From: Luteimonas sp. S4-F44
Lineage (GTDB): Bacteria; Pseudomonadota; Gammaproteobacteria; Xanthomonadales; Xanthomonadaceae
Direction of reading: 5' to 3'
Length of the DNA: 64,000 nt
NCBI RefSeq assembly: GCF_022637415.1
Contig: NZ_CP093340.1
Location: 1,860,001 to 1,924,000 of the forward strand
The notes under the pieces are model-generated. The model did no database searches. It was not told the origin of the DNA and worked only from the letters and a program-made list of their open reading frames with translations. Position 1 is the first letter of the stretch. Each line of letters starts with the position of its first letter. Both the position numbers and the translations under genes were made by a program. Positions 35,831 to 47,891 of this stretch are shown here, piece by piece.

Positions 35831-37411
35831 TCACTCCCACTCAATCGTCGCCGGCGGCTTCCCACTGATGTCGTACACCACGCGCGACACGCCACGCACC
35901 TCGTTGATGATCCGGTTCGAGACCCGGCCCAGGAAGTCGTACGGCAGGTGTGCCCAGTGGGCGGTCATGAAGTCGATGGTCTCCACGGCGCGCAGCGCGA
36001 TCACCCATTCGTACGCGCGGGCATCGCCGACGACGCCGACGGACTTGACCGGCAGGAACACCGCGAACGCCTGGCTGGTCTTGTCGTAGAGGTCCGCGCG
36101 GCGCAGTTCCTCGATGAAGATGTGGTCGGCGCGGGCCAGGATCTCGGCGTACTCGGCCTTCACCTCGCCGAGGATGCGCACGCCCAGGCCCGGGCCCGGG
36201 AACGGGTGGCGGTAGACCATCTCGCGCGGCAGGCCCAGTTCCACGCCTAGGCGCCGCACTTCGTCCTTGAACAGCTCGCGCAGCGGTTCGACCAGGCCCA
36301 GCTTCATGTGCTCGGGCAGGCCGCCCACGTTGTGGTGGCTCTTGATGACGTGGGCCTTGCCGGTCTTGCTGCCGGCCGATTCGATCACGTCGGGGTAGAT
36401 GGTGCCCTGCGCCAGCCACTTGGCGTTGCTGAGCTTGGTGGATTCCTCGTCGAAGATCTCGACGAACAGGTTGCCGATGATCTTGCGCTTGGCCTCGGGG
36501 TCGCTCACGCCGGCCAGCGCGTTGAAGTAGCGCTCGCGTGCGTCGATTCGGATGACGCGAATCCCCAAGCCATGCGCGCTGGAGGCGTCGGCGAAGGTCG
36601 CCATCACCTGGTCGCCTTCCTGGTAGCGCAACAGGCCGGTGTCGACGAACACGCAGGTCAGTTGGTCGCCGATGGCCTTGTGCAGCAGGGCCGCGACGAC
36701 GGATGAGTCCACGCCGCCGGACAGGCCCAAGATCACTTCGTCCTGACCCACGGTCTCGCGCACGCGGGCGATCTGGTCGTCGATGATGTTGGCCGCGGTC
36801 CACAGCGTGGCGCAGCCGCAGATGTCGACCACGAAGCGGCGCAGCAGCGCCTGGCCCTGCTTGGTGTGGGTGACTTCGGGGTGGAACTGCACGCCGTACC
36901 AGCGCTTGGCCTCATTGGCGAACGCGGCCACCGGCACGCGGTCGGTGCTGGCGGTGACGGTGAAGTCCGGCGGCGCGGCGCTGACGTGATCGCCGTGGCT
37001 CATCCACACGTCCAGGCGCTGGGGGCCGGCGTGGTCGCTCAGGCCTTCGAACAGGCGGTCCTGGGCGACGATGGCGACTTCCGCATGGCCGTATTCGCGC
37101 GCGTCAGCGGCTTCGGTTTCGCCACCCAGTTGCTTGGCCATCGTCTGCATGCCGTAGCAGATGCCCAGCAGCGGCAGGCCGCTGTCGAACACCTGCTGCG
37201 GCGCGCGCGGCGATCCGTGCTCGGTGGTCGATTCGGGGCCACCGGAGAGGATGATGCCCTTGGGCGCGAACGCGGCGATCTGCTCCGGATCGTGGTCCCA
37301 GGCCCAGATTTCGCAGTACACGCCCAGCTCGCGGATGCGGCGGGCGATCAGCTGCGTGTACTGCGCGCCGAAGTCGAGGATCAGGATCTTGTCGCTGTGC
37401 AGGTCGGTCAT
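35831..37411 (-). CDS. guaA: GMP synthase (glutamine-hydrolysing)
   Basis: Converts XMP to GMP with ATP and glutamine. 526 residues: N-terminal class I glutamine amidotransferase (nucleophile Cys85 in [12 protein letters not shown]), central ATP-pyrophosphatase domain with the PP-loop [14 protein letters not shown], and a C-terminal dimerisation domain ending KPPATIEWE. Lies 120 nt after guaB on the same strand, the common guaBA operon. It forms the right boundary of the accessory island. Confidence 0.96.
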   Translation of the reverse strand: MTDLHSDKILILDFGAQYTQLIARRIRELGVYCEIWAWDHDPEQIAAFAPKGIILSGGPESTTEHGSPRAPQQVFDSGLPLLGICYGMQTMAKQLGGETEAADAREYGHAEVAIVAQDRLFEGLSDHAGPQRLDVWMSHGDHVSAAPPDFTVTASTDRVPVAAFANEAKRWYGVQFHPEVTHTKQGQALLRRFVVDICGCATLWTAANIIDDQIARVRETVGQDEVILGLSGGVDSSVVAALLHKAIGDQLTCVFVDTGLLRYQEGDQVMATFADASSAHGLGIRVIRIDARERYFNALAGVSDPEAKRKIIGNLFVEIFDEESTKLSNAKWLAQGTIYPDVIESAGSKTGKAHVIKSHHNVGGLPEHMKLGLVEPLRELFKDEVRRLGVELGLPREMVYRHPFPGPGLGVRILGEVKAEYAEILARADHIFIEELRRADLYDKTSQAFAVFLPVKSVGVVGDARAYEWVIALRAVETIDFMTAHWAHLPYDFLGRVSNRIINEVRGVSRVVYDISGKPPATIEWE

Positions 37412-37531
37412 CGGCGTGGGCTTGTTGGGATATAGGTGGCGCGCGAAGCGCTCGAAACAGGGTGTGCGAAGGCCGGATACGAAACGGGACCCACTTGCGC
37501 GGATCCCGCATCGGTGCGTCGTACCGCGTCC

Positions 37532-39124
<1,593 letters not shown>

Positions 39125-40006
39125 TCAGGCCTGGTCTGACTGCTCGGCCGCTTCGATGGTGTTCTGCATCAGTGTGGCCACGGTCATCGGGCCGACGCCG
39201 CCGGGCACCGGGGTGATCCAGCTGGCGCGCCGCGCGGCCTCGGTGAAGCCGACATCGCCGACCAGGCGGCCGTCGTCGAGGCGGTTGATGCCGACATCGA
39301 TCACCACCGCGCCGGGCTTGACCCAGTCACCGGGAATCAACCCCGGGCGGCCCACCGCAACCACCAGGATATCGGCCTCGCCGACATGGCGGCGCAGCAC
39401 ATCAAACGGCGTGAAACGGTGGCAGGTGGTCACCGTGCAGCCGGCGATCATCAGTTCCAGCGCCATCGGCCGGCCGACGTGGTTGCTGACGCCGACGATC
39501 GTGGCGCTGGCGCCGCGCACCGGGCGGTCGGTGTAGGCCAGCAGCGTGGTGATGCCACGCGGCGTACACGGGCGCAGACCGAACTGGCGCAGCGCAAGAT
39601 GGCCGACGTTGGCCGGGTGGAAGCCGTCGACGTCCTTGCGCGGATCGATGCGCTCGATCAGCCGGCTTGCGTCCTCGATGCCCGGCAGCGGCAGTTGCAC
39701 CAGGATGCCGTGCACCGCGGGGTCGGCGTTGAGGCGGTCGATCAGCGCAACCAGCTCGGCCTCGGTCGTGCCCACCGGCAGGTCGAAGTCGAAGGCCTGG
39801 ATGCCGACCTTCTGCGCGGCGCGACGCTTGTTGCGCACGTAAGACTGCGAGGCCGGGTCGCTGCCGACCAGCACCACCGCCAGGCCCGGACGCGTCCCGC
39901 CGTCGGCGATCCGTGCGTCAACGCGCACGCGCAATTCGTCGAGCAGGGTGTCGGCAATGCGCTTGCCGTCGAGGATTCGGGCCGGAACAGGGTCTGCGGC
40001 GGTCAT
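39125..40006 (-). CDS. folD: Bifunctional methylenetetrahydrofolate dehydrogenase/cyclohydrolase
   Basis: Interconverts 5,10-methylene-, methenyl- and 10-formyl-tetrahydrofolate. 293 residues from the ATG at 40006 ([10 protein letters not shown]). Signatures are [17 protein letters not shown] (with the catalytic Lys of YxxxK), VQLPLPG and PCTPRG, then the NADP-binding GVSNHVGRP and the C-terminal [11 protein letters not shown]. Supplies one-carbon units for purines, in keeping with the neighbouring guaB-guaA. Confidence 0.95.
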   Translation of the reverse strand: MTAADPVPARILDGKRIADTLLDELRVRVDARIADGGTRPGLAVVLVGSDPASQSYVRNKRRAAQKVGIQAFDFDLPVGTTEAELVALIDRLNADPAVHGILVQLPLPGIEDASRLIERIDPRKDVDGFHPANVGHLALRQFGLRPCTPRGITTLLAYTDRPVRGASATIVGVSNHVGRPMALELMIAGCTVTTCHRFTPFDVLRRHVGEADILVVAVGRPGLIPGDWVKPGAVVIDVGINRLDDGRLVGDVGFTEAARRASWITPVPGGVGPMTVATLMQNTIEAAEQSDQA

Positions 40007-40116
40007 GCGGGCGTCGTGCGGCAAAAGAGCGGCCCATTGTCCCTGATTCGGGGCCCGGCTTGCAGACGTCGGCAGCGATGCCGATGCTGTCGGCCTCCCC
40101 TGCCCCTGGAACGATC

Positions 40117-40455
40117 ATGACCGACACGCCCGCGCCCACGCCCGCCCCGCTGTCCGACGACGCCCGCATCCGCGCCGAAGCCGCCGCGTTCCGGCGCCTG
40201 CGCGCGCATCTGCTCGAGGCGCGCCCGGACGTGCAGAACATCGACCTGATGATCCTGGCCGGCTTCTGCCGCAACTGCCTGGCCGACTGGTACGGCGATG
40301 CGGTCCGCGCCGAGGGCGTGGCCTTCGACAAGGCCGCCGCCCGCGAGGCGTTCTACGGCATGCCGTTCGACGCCTGGAAGGCGCAGCACCAGCGCGAGGC
40401 GACGCCGGAGCAGCAGGCCGCGTTCGCCGCGAGCCAACGCGCACACGCGGGCTGA
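40117..40455 (+). CDS. DUF1244 domain protein
   Basis: 112 residues from the ATG at 40117 (MTDTPAPTPAPL); an in-frame ATG at 40078 would add 13 residues. After a Pro/Ala-rich head the conserved DUF1244 block is seen: FRRLRAHLLEARPDVQNIDL, then AGFCRNCLADWY with a CxxC. Function unknown; the family is widespread in Proteobacteria. Convergent with the DUF2272 gene, 10 nt apart. Confidence 0.84.
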   Translation: MTDTPAPTPAPLSDDARIRAEAAAFRRLRAHLLEARPDVQNIDLMILAGFCRNCLADWYGDAVRAEGVAFDKAAAREAFYGMPFDAWKAQHQREATPEQQAAFAASQRAHAG

Positions 40456-40465
40456 GCCCGCCGCG

Positions 40466-41485
40466 TCAGGGGCAACGCGGCAGGCCGTCGCCGACGCTGC
40501 ACTCCACGCAGCACATCGGCGCGGAGGGCTGGCCGGGCGTCGGCAGCACCGGCGTGGGCGCCCTCGGCGAGACCAACGGCATCGCTGGCTGCAACGCGGC
40601 CAGTTCCTGCGCCGGCCGCAGTTGCAGCAGCACGGCCCAGTCCTGGCGGTTGGCGCTGCAGGCGGCCGGGGTGTCGGGCGTGCACGGCACATCGTCGAGC
40701 GTGCGCATCGCCAATTCCGCGAACTGCCCGCCGGCCGACAACGGCAGCATGCGCATGGTGACGCCGTCGAGCACGTTGCCACCGACCAGGTACGCGATGT
40801 TGCCGCCCTCGGCCGCGGCGCCGACCACGACATCGCAATGCATGCCCAGCCCGCTGTCCTCGCTGCTGAGCAATGTCGCCAGGCCGGCGAAGCCGAAGAC
40901 GCGGTTGGCGGCGCGCACGTAGCACAGCAGGTCGCCGCGCGCCGGTCGCGCGCTCACCGGGTTGGCGACGCGGTAGGCGCTGGTCTCGGGGTTGCGATAG
41001 GCCGCACGCACGTAGTCGACGTGGCTGGGCGAGCCCTCGAAGCCGGGCAACGCTGCGCGGCGCGCGGTCCACGACACGAACGCCGCCGACCACGGCACGT
41101 CGATCAGGAAGGCCCGGCAGCCGGGCGACGGTGCGCCGCCGTAGGCCGCGTAGGCGCACTCGCCGGCGCCCGGCCGGTGCTCGAGCCGGGACAGCAGACC
41201 CGCGCCGACCCAATAGCCCGCGACCCGGCGCCAGGCCTGCTCGCCATTGGTCAGCAGCGCGGTCTCGGCCTCGCGCACGGTGGAGCCGGCGTAGCGCCCT
41301 TCCACATCGATGAAGGGGCGGTGCCAGACCTGGTGTTCTTCGCAGGCGACCGCGGCCAGCCGCGTCGCGGGGTCCGGCGCCGCCACCTGCATCCGCAGCA
41401 ATGGGCACGGATCGGCGGCGGACGCGCCCAGCGGCCATGCCAGCAGCCAGGCCAGGACGAGCAGACAGAGCCAGCGTGACGACAT
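40466..41485 (-). CDS. Exported DUF2272 domain protein
   Basis: 339 residues from the ATG at 41485 (MSSRWLCLLV). A Sec signal peptide ends at about ASAA. The mature domain has IDVPWSAAFVSWTARRA and RPARGDLLCYVRAA, as in DUF2272 proteins, which look like CHAP/NlpC-type hydrolases; VPWSAAFVSW would then be the nucleophile region, although Ala replaces Cys there. The Pro-rich C-terminal tail ends in a Cys-rich CCVECSVGDGLPRC. Function not established. Confidence 0.72.
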   Translation of the reverse strand: MSSRWLCLLVLAWLLAWPLGASAADPCPLLRMQVAAPDPATRLAAVACEEHQVWHRPFIDVEGRYAGSTVREAETALLTNGEQAWRRVAGYWVGAGLLSRLEHRPGAGECAYAAYGGAPSPGCRAFLIDVPWSAAFVSWTARRAALPGFEGSPSHVDYVRAAYRNPETSAYRVANPVSARPARGDLLCYVRAANRVFGFAGLATLLSSEDSGLGMHCDVVVGAAAEGGNIAYLVGGNVLDGVTMRMLPLSAGGQFAELAMRTLDDVPCTPDTPAACSANRQDWAVLLQLRPAQELAALQPAMPLVSPRAPTPVLPTPGQPSAPMCCVECSVGDGLPRCP

Positions 41486-41568
41486 GCGCAACCTCGGGGG
41501 CGGGGGCAGGATGGGTCCCATCGTGCCCCGCCCCGTGTGAAGGCCGGCAGGCTGGCGCACCGCGTCGC

Positions 41569-42348
41569 CTACTTGGTGGTGTAGCCGCCGTTGATCAGCA
41601 GGGTCTGCCCGGTGATCCACCAGCCCTCGCTGACCAGGTGCCGGACGAACGGCACCACGTCCTCGATATCCGTCAGGCCGGTGCGGCTGCAGCCCGACAG
41701 CGCGGCCGCCGAGCGGTGGTAGGCCACGGCGTCCTTGTCCTCCTGGCCGTAGAAGAACGGCGTGTCCATCGGCCCCGGCCCGATCGCGGTCACCGAGATG
41801 CCGCGCGCGCCGAACTCCTTGGCGGCGGCGCGGGTGAAGTGCTCCACCGGGGCCTTGGCGCCGGCATAGGCCGCGTAGTTCGCAGTGAACGCGCCCAGCA
41901 GCGAGGTCACCAGGGTCAGCACCTTGCCGTGGTCGGCGACCTTGAGGCCGGCCTGCTGCAGAAAGAAGAACGCCGCCTTGGCGTTGATGTCGAACATCTT
42001 GTCGTACTCGGCCTCGCCGATCTCGGTGAGCGGCTTCTTGAGCACCATGCCGACGGTGTTGATCGCGATGTCGATGTGCCCGAAGGCCTTCACGCCGGCA
42101 TCGAACAGCGCGGCGACGTTGTCCGGGCGGGTCAGGTCGCCGGCGAACAGCGCGGCCTTGGCGCCGGCCGCCTCGACGGCGCGCGCGGTTTCCTGCGCGG
42201 CCGGCAGCGAGGCGGCATCGTGGTGGTGGATCAGCACCGCGCTGGCGCCGTTCCAGGCCAGGTCGCGGGCGATCAGCCCGCCGAGGTTCTTCGCGCCGCC
42301 GGCGATCAGCACTGTCTTGCCGTGCAGCGAATGGTCGATCTTGGACAT
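41569..42348 (-). CDS. SDR family oxidoreductase
   Basis: 259 residues. Rossmann nucleotide motif IAGGAKNLGGLIARDL, an NTVG segment where SDRs have NNAG, and the active site YAAYAGAKAPVEHF (YxxxK as YAGAK). The C-terminal LLINGGYTTK is also standard. Related proteins are annotated as 3-oxoacyl-ACP reductase-like, but substrate is open. Divergent from a LysR gene that probably controls it. Confidence 0.87.
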   Translation of the reverse strand: MSKIDHSLHGKTVLIAGGAKNLGGLIARDLAWNGASAVLIHHHDAASLPAAQETARAVEAAGAKAALFAGDLTRPDNVAALFDAGVKAFGHIDIAINTVGMVLKKPLTEIGEAEYDKMFDINAKAAFFFLQQAGLKVADHGKVLTLVTSLLGAFTANYAAYAGAKAPVEHFTRAAAKEFGARGISVTAIGPGPMDTPFFYGQEDKDAVAYHRSAAALSGCSRTGLTDIEDVVPFVRHLVSEGWWITGQTLLINGGYTTK

Positions 42349-42446
42349 GTCGTGCTCCTGCGTTGGGGAACCCCCAGTTGACCGCAGCCCTCGGCTCGAA
42401 TAAACACGATGAATCGAAGGTTTGAATTCGACCTGGCCGAATAATC

Positions 42447-43358
42447 ATGGATCTGTTGCGCCATCTCGCGCTGTTCCGCCGGGTCGCCGACTGCGGCAGT
42501 TTCAGCCGCGCGGCCGAACTCGAGGGCCTGGCGCCCTCCTCGGTCTCCAGCGCGATCGGCCAGTTGGAGCGCCACCTGGGCGCGCGGTTGTTCCAGCGCA
42601 CGACCCGGCAGGTCCGGCTCAGCAGCGATGGCGAGCGGCTCTACGCGCGCGGCGTCGAGCTGCTCGCCGACGCCGACGGCATCGCGCAATTGTTCCGGCC
42701 AGACGCGCAGCCCAGCGGCTTGCTGCGGGTCGAGGCGCCGGCGCGGATGGCCCGGTTGCTGTTGGCGCCCGCCCTGCCGGCGTTTCTGGCGGCCTATCCC
42801 GGCATCGCAGTGGAGCTCGGCGGCAGCGATCGGGTCAGCAATCTGGTGGGCGACGGCATCGACTGCGTACTGCGGGTCGGTCCGGTCGGCGATGTGGATC
42901 TGGTCGCACGCCCGCTCGGGCAGCTGCAGCAGGCCACCTGCGCCGCGCCCGCGCTGCTGGCGCGGCACGGGCCGGTCACGGACCTGGACGCGCTCGCGGC
43001 CCTGCCGGCGATCCATTTCGGCCAGTCGCCCGGCGGGCGGGCGGAGCTCTGGGAGTTCCAGACCGCGGACGGCCTCGTGACCCGCCCGATGACCGGACGG
43101 GTCGGAGTCGGCAACGCCGAGACCTACATCGCCTGCGCCCTGGCGGGCCTGGGCGCGATCCAGGTCCCGCGCTACGACGTCGCCGACCTGCTCGCGGCCG
43201 GCCAGCTGTGCGAGCTGCTGCCGGACATGCCGCCGCCGGCCCTGCCGGTGACGGCGCTCTATCCGGGCCCACAGCGCGGCTCGCGGCTGTTGCAGGTGCT
43301 GATCGACTGGCTCGACGGCGTGATCGCGCCGCTGGTGGCACCCGAAGCGGCGCCCTGA
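42447..43358 (+). CDS. LysR family transcriptional regulator
   Basis: 303 residues, CrgA/PA2196-like: MDLLRHLALFRRVADCGSFS and GLAPSSVSSAIGQLERHLGA form the HTH (about 1-60), then the RLFQRTTRQVRLS segment and an effector-binding domain. Divergent from the SDR gene, the usual pairing for a LysR and its target. Ends 6 nt before the convergent moeB-like gene. Confidence 0.88.
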   Translation: MDLLRHLALFRRVADCGSFSRAAELEGLAPSSVSSAIGQLERHLGARLFQRTTRQVRLSSDGERLYARGVELLADADGIAQLFRPDAQPSGLLRVEAPARMARLLLAPALPAFLAAYPGIAVELGGSDRVSNLVGDGIDCVLRVGPVGDVDLVARPLGQLQQATCAAPALLARHGPVTDLDALAALPAIHFGQSPGGRAELWEFQTADGLVTRPMTGRVGVGNAETYIACALAGLGAIQVPRYDVADLLAAGQLCELLPDMPPPALPVTALYPGPQRGSRLLQVLIDWLDGVIAPLVAPEAAP

Positions 43359-43364
43359 AGGCAT

Positions 43365-44495
43365 TCAGCCGGCGCAGAACGCCGCGTAGTCGATGTAGCC
43401 GGGGAAGTCGCGCCCCGGCGCGCACAGCGGGCAATCGGGGTCGGCGCTGAGCCGGGTTTCGCGGAAGCGCATCCGCAATGCGTCGAACTGCAGCAGGCGC
43501 CCGCGCAGCGGCTCGCCGATACCGATCAGCAGTTTGAGCACCTCGGTCGCCTGCAGCAGGCCGATCACGCCCGGCAGCACGCCGAGCACGCCGACTTCCG
43601 AACAGTTGGGCGCGTCCTCGGGCGGCGGCGGTTCGGGGAACAGGCAGCGGTAGCAGGGGCAGCGGCCGCGCTCGCGGCCGGCGTCAAACACGCTGACCTG
43701 GCCTTCGAAGCGGTGCACGGCGCCATAGACCAGGGGCTTTTGATGCAGCACGCAGGCATCGTTGAGCAGATAGCGGACCGGGAAGTTGTCGGCGCCATCG
43801 AGCACGACATCGACGCGATCGATCAACCGATCGATGTTGGCGCTGGTCACGCGTTCGGCGATCGGCTCGATCCGCGTGCGCGGGTTCAGCGCGCCGAGCG
43901 TGGCCGCGGCCGAGGCGACCTTGGGCTGGCCGATGCGGTCCTCGGCATGCAGGATCTGCCGCTGCAGGTTGCTGCGGTCGACGACATCGTCGTCGGCGAT
44001 GCGCAGCGTGCCCACGCCGGCCGCGGCGAGGTAATAGGCGGCGGGTGATCCGAGGCCGCCGGCGCCGGTCACCAGCACCGTCGCCTCGGCCAGCCGGCGC
44101 TGGCCCTCCAGGCCGACCTCGGGCAGGCGCAGGTGGCGCGAATAGCGGTCGTGGAAATCGAGGTCGATGTCGCCGTCGGGCAGCACGGTCGGCAGGCCCT
44201 CGGCCTGCCAGCGGCTGGTGCCACCGGCGACCGAGGCGACATCCGTGTAGCCGGCTGCGGCCAGCGCGTGGGCAGCCTGCCGCGAGCGCTGGCCGCTCTG
44301 GCAGATCAGCAACAGCGGCGCGGCGCGATCGGGCACGTGCGCCTGCGGCGCGGCTTCCAGCGTGGCGCGGTCGATCCCCTCGGCGCCTTCGGCCATGCCA
44401 GTCACGCGCTCGTGGGCCTCGCGCACATCGATCAGGCGGGCACCGGCCCGACGCCGGCGCAGGGCCTCGTCGGGAGAAATCTCGGGAATGCTCAT
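43365..44495 (-). CDS. MoeB/ThiF-type adenylyltransferase with N-terminal rhodanese domain
   Basis: 376 residues from the ATG at 44495. Residues 1-110 are a rhodanese domain (persulfide Cys65 in LLICQSGQRSRQA). Residues about 125-370 are an E1-like adenylyltransferase with VTGAGGLGSPAAYYLAAAG, the zinc Cys pairs CPCYRC and CPLC, and PNCSEVGVLGVLPG containing the acceptor-type Cys. Probably adenylates and sulfurates MoaD (or ThiS) for molybdopterin synthesis; moeA and mobA upstream support this. In eukaryotic MOCS3 the rhodanese domain is C-terminal, so the order is reversed here. Confidence 0.88.
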   Translation of the reverse strand: MSIPEISPDEALRRRRAGARLIDVREAHERVTGMAEGAEGIDRATLEAAPQAHVPDRAAPLLLICQSGQRSRQAAHALAAAGYTDVASVAGGTSRWQAEGLPTVLPDGDIDLDFHDRYSRHLRLPEVGLEGQRRLAEATVLVTGAGGLGSPAAYYLAAAGVGTLRIADDDVVDRSNLQRQILHAEDRIGQPKVASAAATLGALNPRTRIEPIAERVTSANIDRLIDRVDVVLDGADNFPVRYLLNDACVLHQKPLVYGAVHRFEGQVSVFDAGRERGRCPCYRCLFPEPPPPEDAPNCSEVGVLGVLPGVIGLLQATEVLKLLIGIGEPLRGRLLQFDALRMRFRETRLSADPDCPLCAPGRDFPGYIDYAAFCAG

Positions 44496-44547
44496 GCGCA
44501 GATTATCGCGCTTCCGAGGCACCGCACTGCGTGCATGGACGGATCGC

Positions 44548-45795
44548 TCAGTACGGCACGACCTCGACCACGCTATCGGCCGGGTATTCGCGCGCGCCAG
44601 CTTCGAGCACGATCAGCACGTCCGAGTCGGCCGCCGCCTGCATCCGGTGCGAGCCGTCGGCGGGGTTGGGTTCGACCCGCGACACGCCGTCCTCATCGAT
44701 CGACCAGCGCCCGCGCAGGAATTCCAGCCGCTCGTGCTGCTTGGTCCAGGCGCCGCGCAGCCGCGCGCGGCGAACCGGACGCGGGACGCGCCGCTGCATG
44801 CCGTCGACCAGGCGCCGGCCGACCGCGAGCCAGGTGGCCAGCACCGAGACCGGATTGCCCGGCAAGCACAGGAACAGCGCCGGGCCCAGCGTGTCGCCCT
44901 CGGCCAACAGCAACGGCATGCCCGGCTTCATCATCGTCTTCCACAGCCGCACCCGGCCGCGACGTTGCAGCAGTTCGGGCAGGTGGTCCTTCTCGCCGGC
45001 CGACACGCCGCCGCAGGTCAGCACCAGGTCGAAGGCCTCGCCGGCATGGCGCAGTGCAGAGGCGATCTGCGCCGGGTCGTCGGGCAACGTCGGAAACGCC
45101 ACCGGCTCCAGGCCTTCGGCGCGCAGCAGGCCCATCAGCTGTTCGCGGTTGGAGTTGTAGATCTGACCGGGCTGCAGCGGCATGCCGGGCTCGATGAGTT
45201 CGTCGCCGGTCGCGAACACGGCCACCGTCGGGCGCCGCACGACCTCCAACTGCGCCAGGCCTTGGGAGGCAGCGAGTGCGACCCGGCTCGGGGTCAGCAC
45301 GTCGCCGGCATGCAGCAGGTGGTCGCCGGCCTGGGCATCCTCGCCGGCGCGCCGCACGTGCTGGCCCGGCCGCGGCGGCACCAGGATCTCGACCCGATCG
45401 CCGTCCAGGCGGGTGTTTTCCTTCATCACCACCGTGTTGGCGCCTTCGGGGATCGGCGCGCCGGTGGTGATGCGCAGGCACTGCCCGCGTGCGATGCGCA
45501 CGTCCGCGCGCGGGCCGGCGAACTGCTCGCCGACCAGCTGCAGCACCACTGTCCCCTCGCCCGCCAGGTCGTGGTGGTCCAGCGCGAAGCCGTCCATCGC
45601 CGAGTTGTCGAACGGCGGTTGCGGCAGCGTGGCGACAACATCACGCGCGAGCACGTGGCCATGCGCGCGGCTCAGTGACAGCGTCTGCACCTCGAGCGCG
45701 CGTTCGGCGGCGACTGCATCGATGATCGCGCAGGCCTCGTCGAACGGCACGCGGTACGGAAAGGACGGGGTGTCAGGGTGCGGCGATTCCGGCAT
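44548..45795 (-). CDS. moeA: Molybdopterin molybdotransferase
   Basis: Inserts molybdate into adenylated molybdopterin. 415 residues with the MoeA N-terminal domain (PFDNSAMDGFALDHHDL), the MoCF-binding core VLTCGGVSAGEKDHLPELL and LPGNPVSVLATW, and a C-terminal beta domain. Overlaps the end of mobA by 23 nt and precedes the rhodanese-MoeB gene by 52 nt, so the three Moco genes are probably co-transcribed behind der. Confidence 0.94.
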   Translation of the reverse strand: MPESPHPDTPSFPYRVPFDEACAIIDAVAAERALEVQTLSLSRAHGHVLARDVVATLPQPPFDNSAMDGFALDHHDLAGEGTVVLQLVGEQFAGPRADVRIARGQCLRITTGAPIPEGANTVVMKENTRLDGDRVEILVPPRPGQHVRRAGEDAQAGDHLLHAGDVLTPSRVALAASQGLAQLEVVRRPTVAVFATGDELIEPGMPLQPGQIYNSNREQLMGLLRAEGLEPVAFPTLPDDPAQIASALRHAGEAFDLVLTCGGVSAGEKDHLPELLQRRGRVRLWKTMMKPGMPLLLAEGDTLGPALFLCLPGNPVSVLATWLAVGRRLVDGMQRRVPRPVRRARLRGAWTKQHERLEFLRGRWSIDEDGVSRVEPNPADGSHRMQAAADSDVLIVLEAGAREYPADSVVEVVPY

Positions 45796-46360
45796 CGATC
45801 AGATCGTCAGGCGTATTGAGGTTGCCGAAGCGTACACCCTGCAACCGGACCACCCGCATGCCGAGCCGGTGTTGCAGGGCGCGCACGGCGTAGTCGCCGC
45901 ATGCCAGTGCTTCGGCGGCGCCGCGGCGCAGGGCGTCGGTCGGCCACAACGCGACCAGCGGCTGCACGCCGTCGTCGTCCTGCGCGCAAGCGCCGCGGTC
46001 GCCGGCCAGCATTGCGAGCATCGGCAACAGGCGGGCGTCGGCGTCGCACAGGTCGACCGGCAGGGTCAGCAGCCAGGGTGTGTCGACGGCGGCGGCCAGT
46101 GCGTCGAGTCCGGACATCGGCCCGGCATCGGGGGTGCGGTCGACCACGGTCTCGATGCCGTGGGCCGCGTAGCGTGCGAGATCGCGATTGGCGCTGACCA
46201 AAAACCGTGCCGCCTGCGGCGCGAAGCGTGCATGCCAGCGCAGCACCTGCGCGGTGCCGCCCTGCTCCAGCCAGGCCTTGTCGAGACCGCCCAGACGCGT
46301 GCCACGTCCGCCGGCAATCACGCCGACAGTCAACGCGGCCGCGGTGGGCGGCGCGCTCAT
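45773..46360 (-). CDS. mobA: Molybdenum cofactor guanylyltransferase
   Basis: Attaches GMP to Mo-molybdopterin to make the bis-MGD form used by DMSO-reductase-family enzymes. 195 residues with the nucleotide-binding signature [17 protein letters not shown] near the N-terminus and [15 protein letters not shown]. Overlaps der by 4 nt and moeA by 23 nt. Confidence 0.92.
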   Translation of the reverse strand: MSAPPTAAALTVGVIAGGRGTRLGGLDKAWLEQGGTAQVLRWHARFAPQAARFLVSANRDLARYAAHGIETVVDRTPDAGPMSGLDALAAAVDTPWLLTLPVDLCDADARLLPMLAMLAGDRGACAQDDDGVQPLVALWPTDALRRGAAEALACGDYAVRALQHRLGMRVVRLQGVRFGNLNTPDDLIDAGIAAP

Positions 46361-47766
46361 TTGCGCTTGACGTGCCGGATCAGCCGCTTCTTCTTGGCGA
46401 CCTGGCGTTCGCTGAGCACGTTCTTCTTGTCCTTGTAGGGGTTGTCGCCCTCGCGGAACACGAAGCGCACCGGTGTGCCGACCAGCTTGAAGCGCTTGCG
46501 GAAGAAGTTTTCCAGGTACCGGCGGTAACTGTCGGGCAATGTACGCAGGCGATTGCCGTGGACGACGATCGTCGGCGGGTTCTCGCCACCCGGATGGGCG
46601 AAGCGCAGCTTGGGCGCATGCCCCCGCACGACCGGCGGCGGGTTGGTCTCGGCGGCGATCTCGAGCGCGCGGGTCACATCCGACGTGCCGAACTTGTAGT
46701 TGGCCGAGGCGTGCGCGCGATGGATCGCGGCGAACAGTTCACGCAGGCCCGAGCCGTGCTTGGCGCTGATGCGCACCGTCTCGGCCCAGGGCACGAACGC
46801 GAGCTTGCGCGACAGCAGCGCCTCGGTCTGCTCGCGCTGGTACTCGCTGAGCCCGTCCCATTTGTTGACCGCGACCACCAGGGCGCGCCCGGAGTCGAGC
46901 ACTGCACCGAGCACGCTCGCGTCCTGGTCGGTAACGCCCTCGCTGGCGTCGATCATCACCACCGAGACCTGGGTGGCTTCGATCGCCTGCAGGGTCTTGA
47001 TGATCGAGAACGTCTCCACCGCCTCGTCGACCTTCGACTTGCGGCGGATGCCGGCGGTGTCGACCAGGCGATAGCGCCGGCCGTCGCGTTCGAGATCGAC
47101 CTCGATCGAATCGCGGGTAGTGCCGGCGACCTCCGAGGCGATCATCCGCTCCTCGCCGAGGATGCGGTTGACCAGGGTCGACTTGCCGACGTTCGGGCGG
47201 CCCACGAAGGTCACCCGGATCCGCGTGGGATCGGTGTCCAGTTGCTCAGCCTGCCCGGTTTCCGGGAGCTTTTCGAGCACGTCGTCGACGAGTTCGTCGA
47301 TGCCGTGGCGGTGCGCCGAGGACACCGCGTGCGCGTCGGTGAAGCCGTAGCGCGAGAAGTCGGCGATCGCCGCGCGCGCGTCGAGGCCGTCGGTCTTGTT
47401 GATGATCAGGAACGTCGGCTTGCCGAGCTTGCGCAGCCAGCGCAGCAGTTCATCGTCGAGCGCCGACGCGCCCTCGCGTCCGTCCACGACGAACAGCACC
47501 AGGTCGGCCTCGGCCGCCGCGGCGCGCGACTGCTTGGCGGTCGGCCCGGCCAGTCCGGCCGCTTCCAGGTGCACGCTCTCGCCGGCGATGCCGCCGGTGT
47601 CGACCAGCGCGAACGGACGCGCACCGAGCCGGCAGACGCCGTAGTGACGGTCGCGGGTGACACCCGGCTCGTCGTGGACGAGCGCGTCGCGGGTGCGGGT
47701 CATCGCGTTGAACAGCGTCGACTTGCCGACGTTGGGGCGGCCCACGAGGGCGACGAGCGGGAGCAT
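46357..47766 (-). CDS. der: Ribosome assembly GTPase Der (EngA)
   Basis: Double-GTPase acting in 50S subunit maturation. 469 residues: G domain 1 ([25 protein letters not shown]), G domain 2 ([27 protein letters not shown]), then a KH-like C-terminal domain ending in a basic tail rich in Lys and Arg. Follows bamB after a hairpin and overlaps mobA. Confidence 0.96.
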   Translation of the reverse strand: MLPLVALVGRPNVGKSTLFNAMTRTRDALVHDEPGVTRDRHYGVCRLGARPFALVDTGGIAGESVHLEAAGLAGPTAKQSRAAAAEADLVLFVVDGREGASALDDELLRWLRKLGKPTFLIINKTDGLDARAAIADFSRYGFTDAHAVSSAHRHGIDELVDDVLEKLPETGQAEQLDTDPTRIRVTFVGRPNVGKSTLVNRILGEERMIASEVAGTTRDSIEVDLERDGRRYRLVDTAGIRRKSKVDEAVETFSIIKTLQAIEATQVSVVMIDASEGVTDQDASVLGAVLDSGRALVVAVNKWDGLSEYQREQTEALLSRKLAFVPWAETVRISAKHGSGLRELFAAIHRAHASANYKFGTSDVTRALEIAAETNPPPVVRGHAPKLRFAHPGGENPPTIVVHGNRLRTLPDSYRRYLENFFRKRFKLVGTPVRFVFREGDNPYKDKKNVLSERQVAKKKRLIRHVKRK

Positions 47767-47833
47767 GCGGCGGGATCCGGAACAAGAGAACGGGAGGACG
47801 GGCCGGCACTGGAGCGGCGGCTACAAAACGGAC

Positions 47834-47864
47834 GGGCCCCGGACGGTGACACCGCCCGGGGCCC
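47834..47864 (-). terminator. GC-rich hairpin between bamB and der
   Basis: GGGCCCCGG pairs with CCGGGGCCC, with an inner GGTG/CACC stem. Minus-strand readthrough meets TTTT five bases after the stem. Probable weak terminator or processing site after bamB. Confidence 0.42.
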
Positions 47865-47891
47865 TAGTGTCGCATTGGCGGCGTCGAAACC

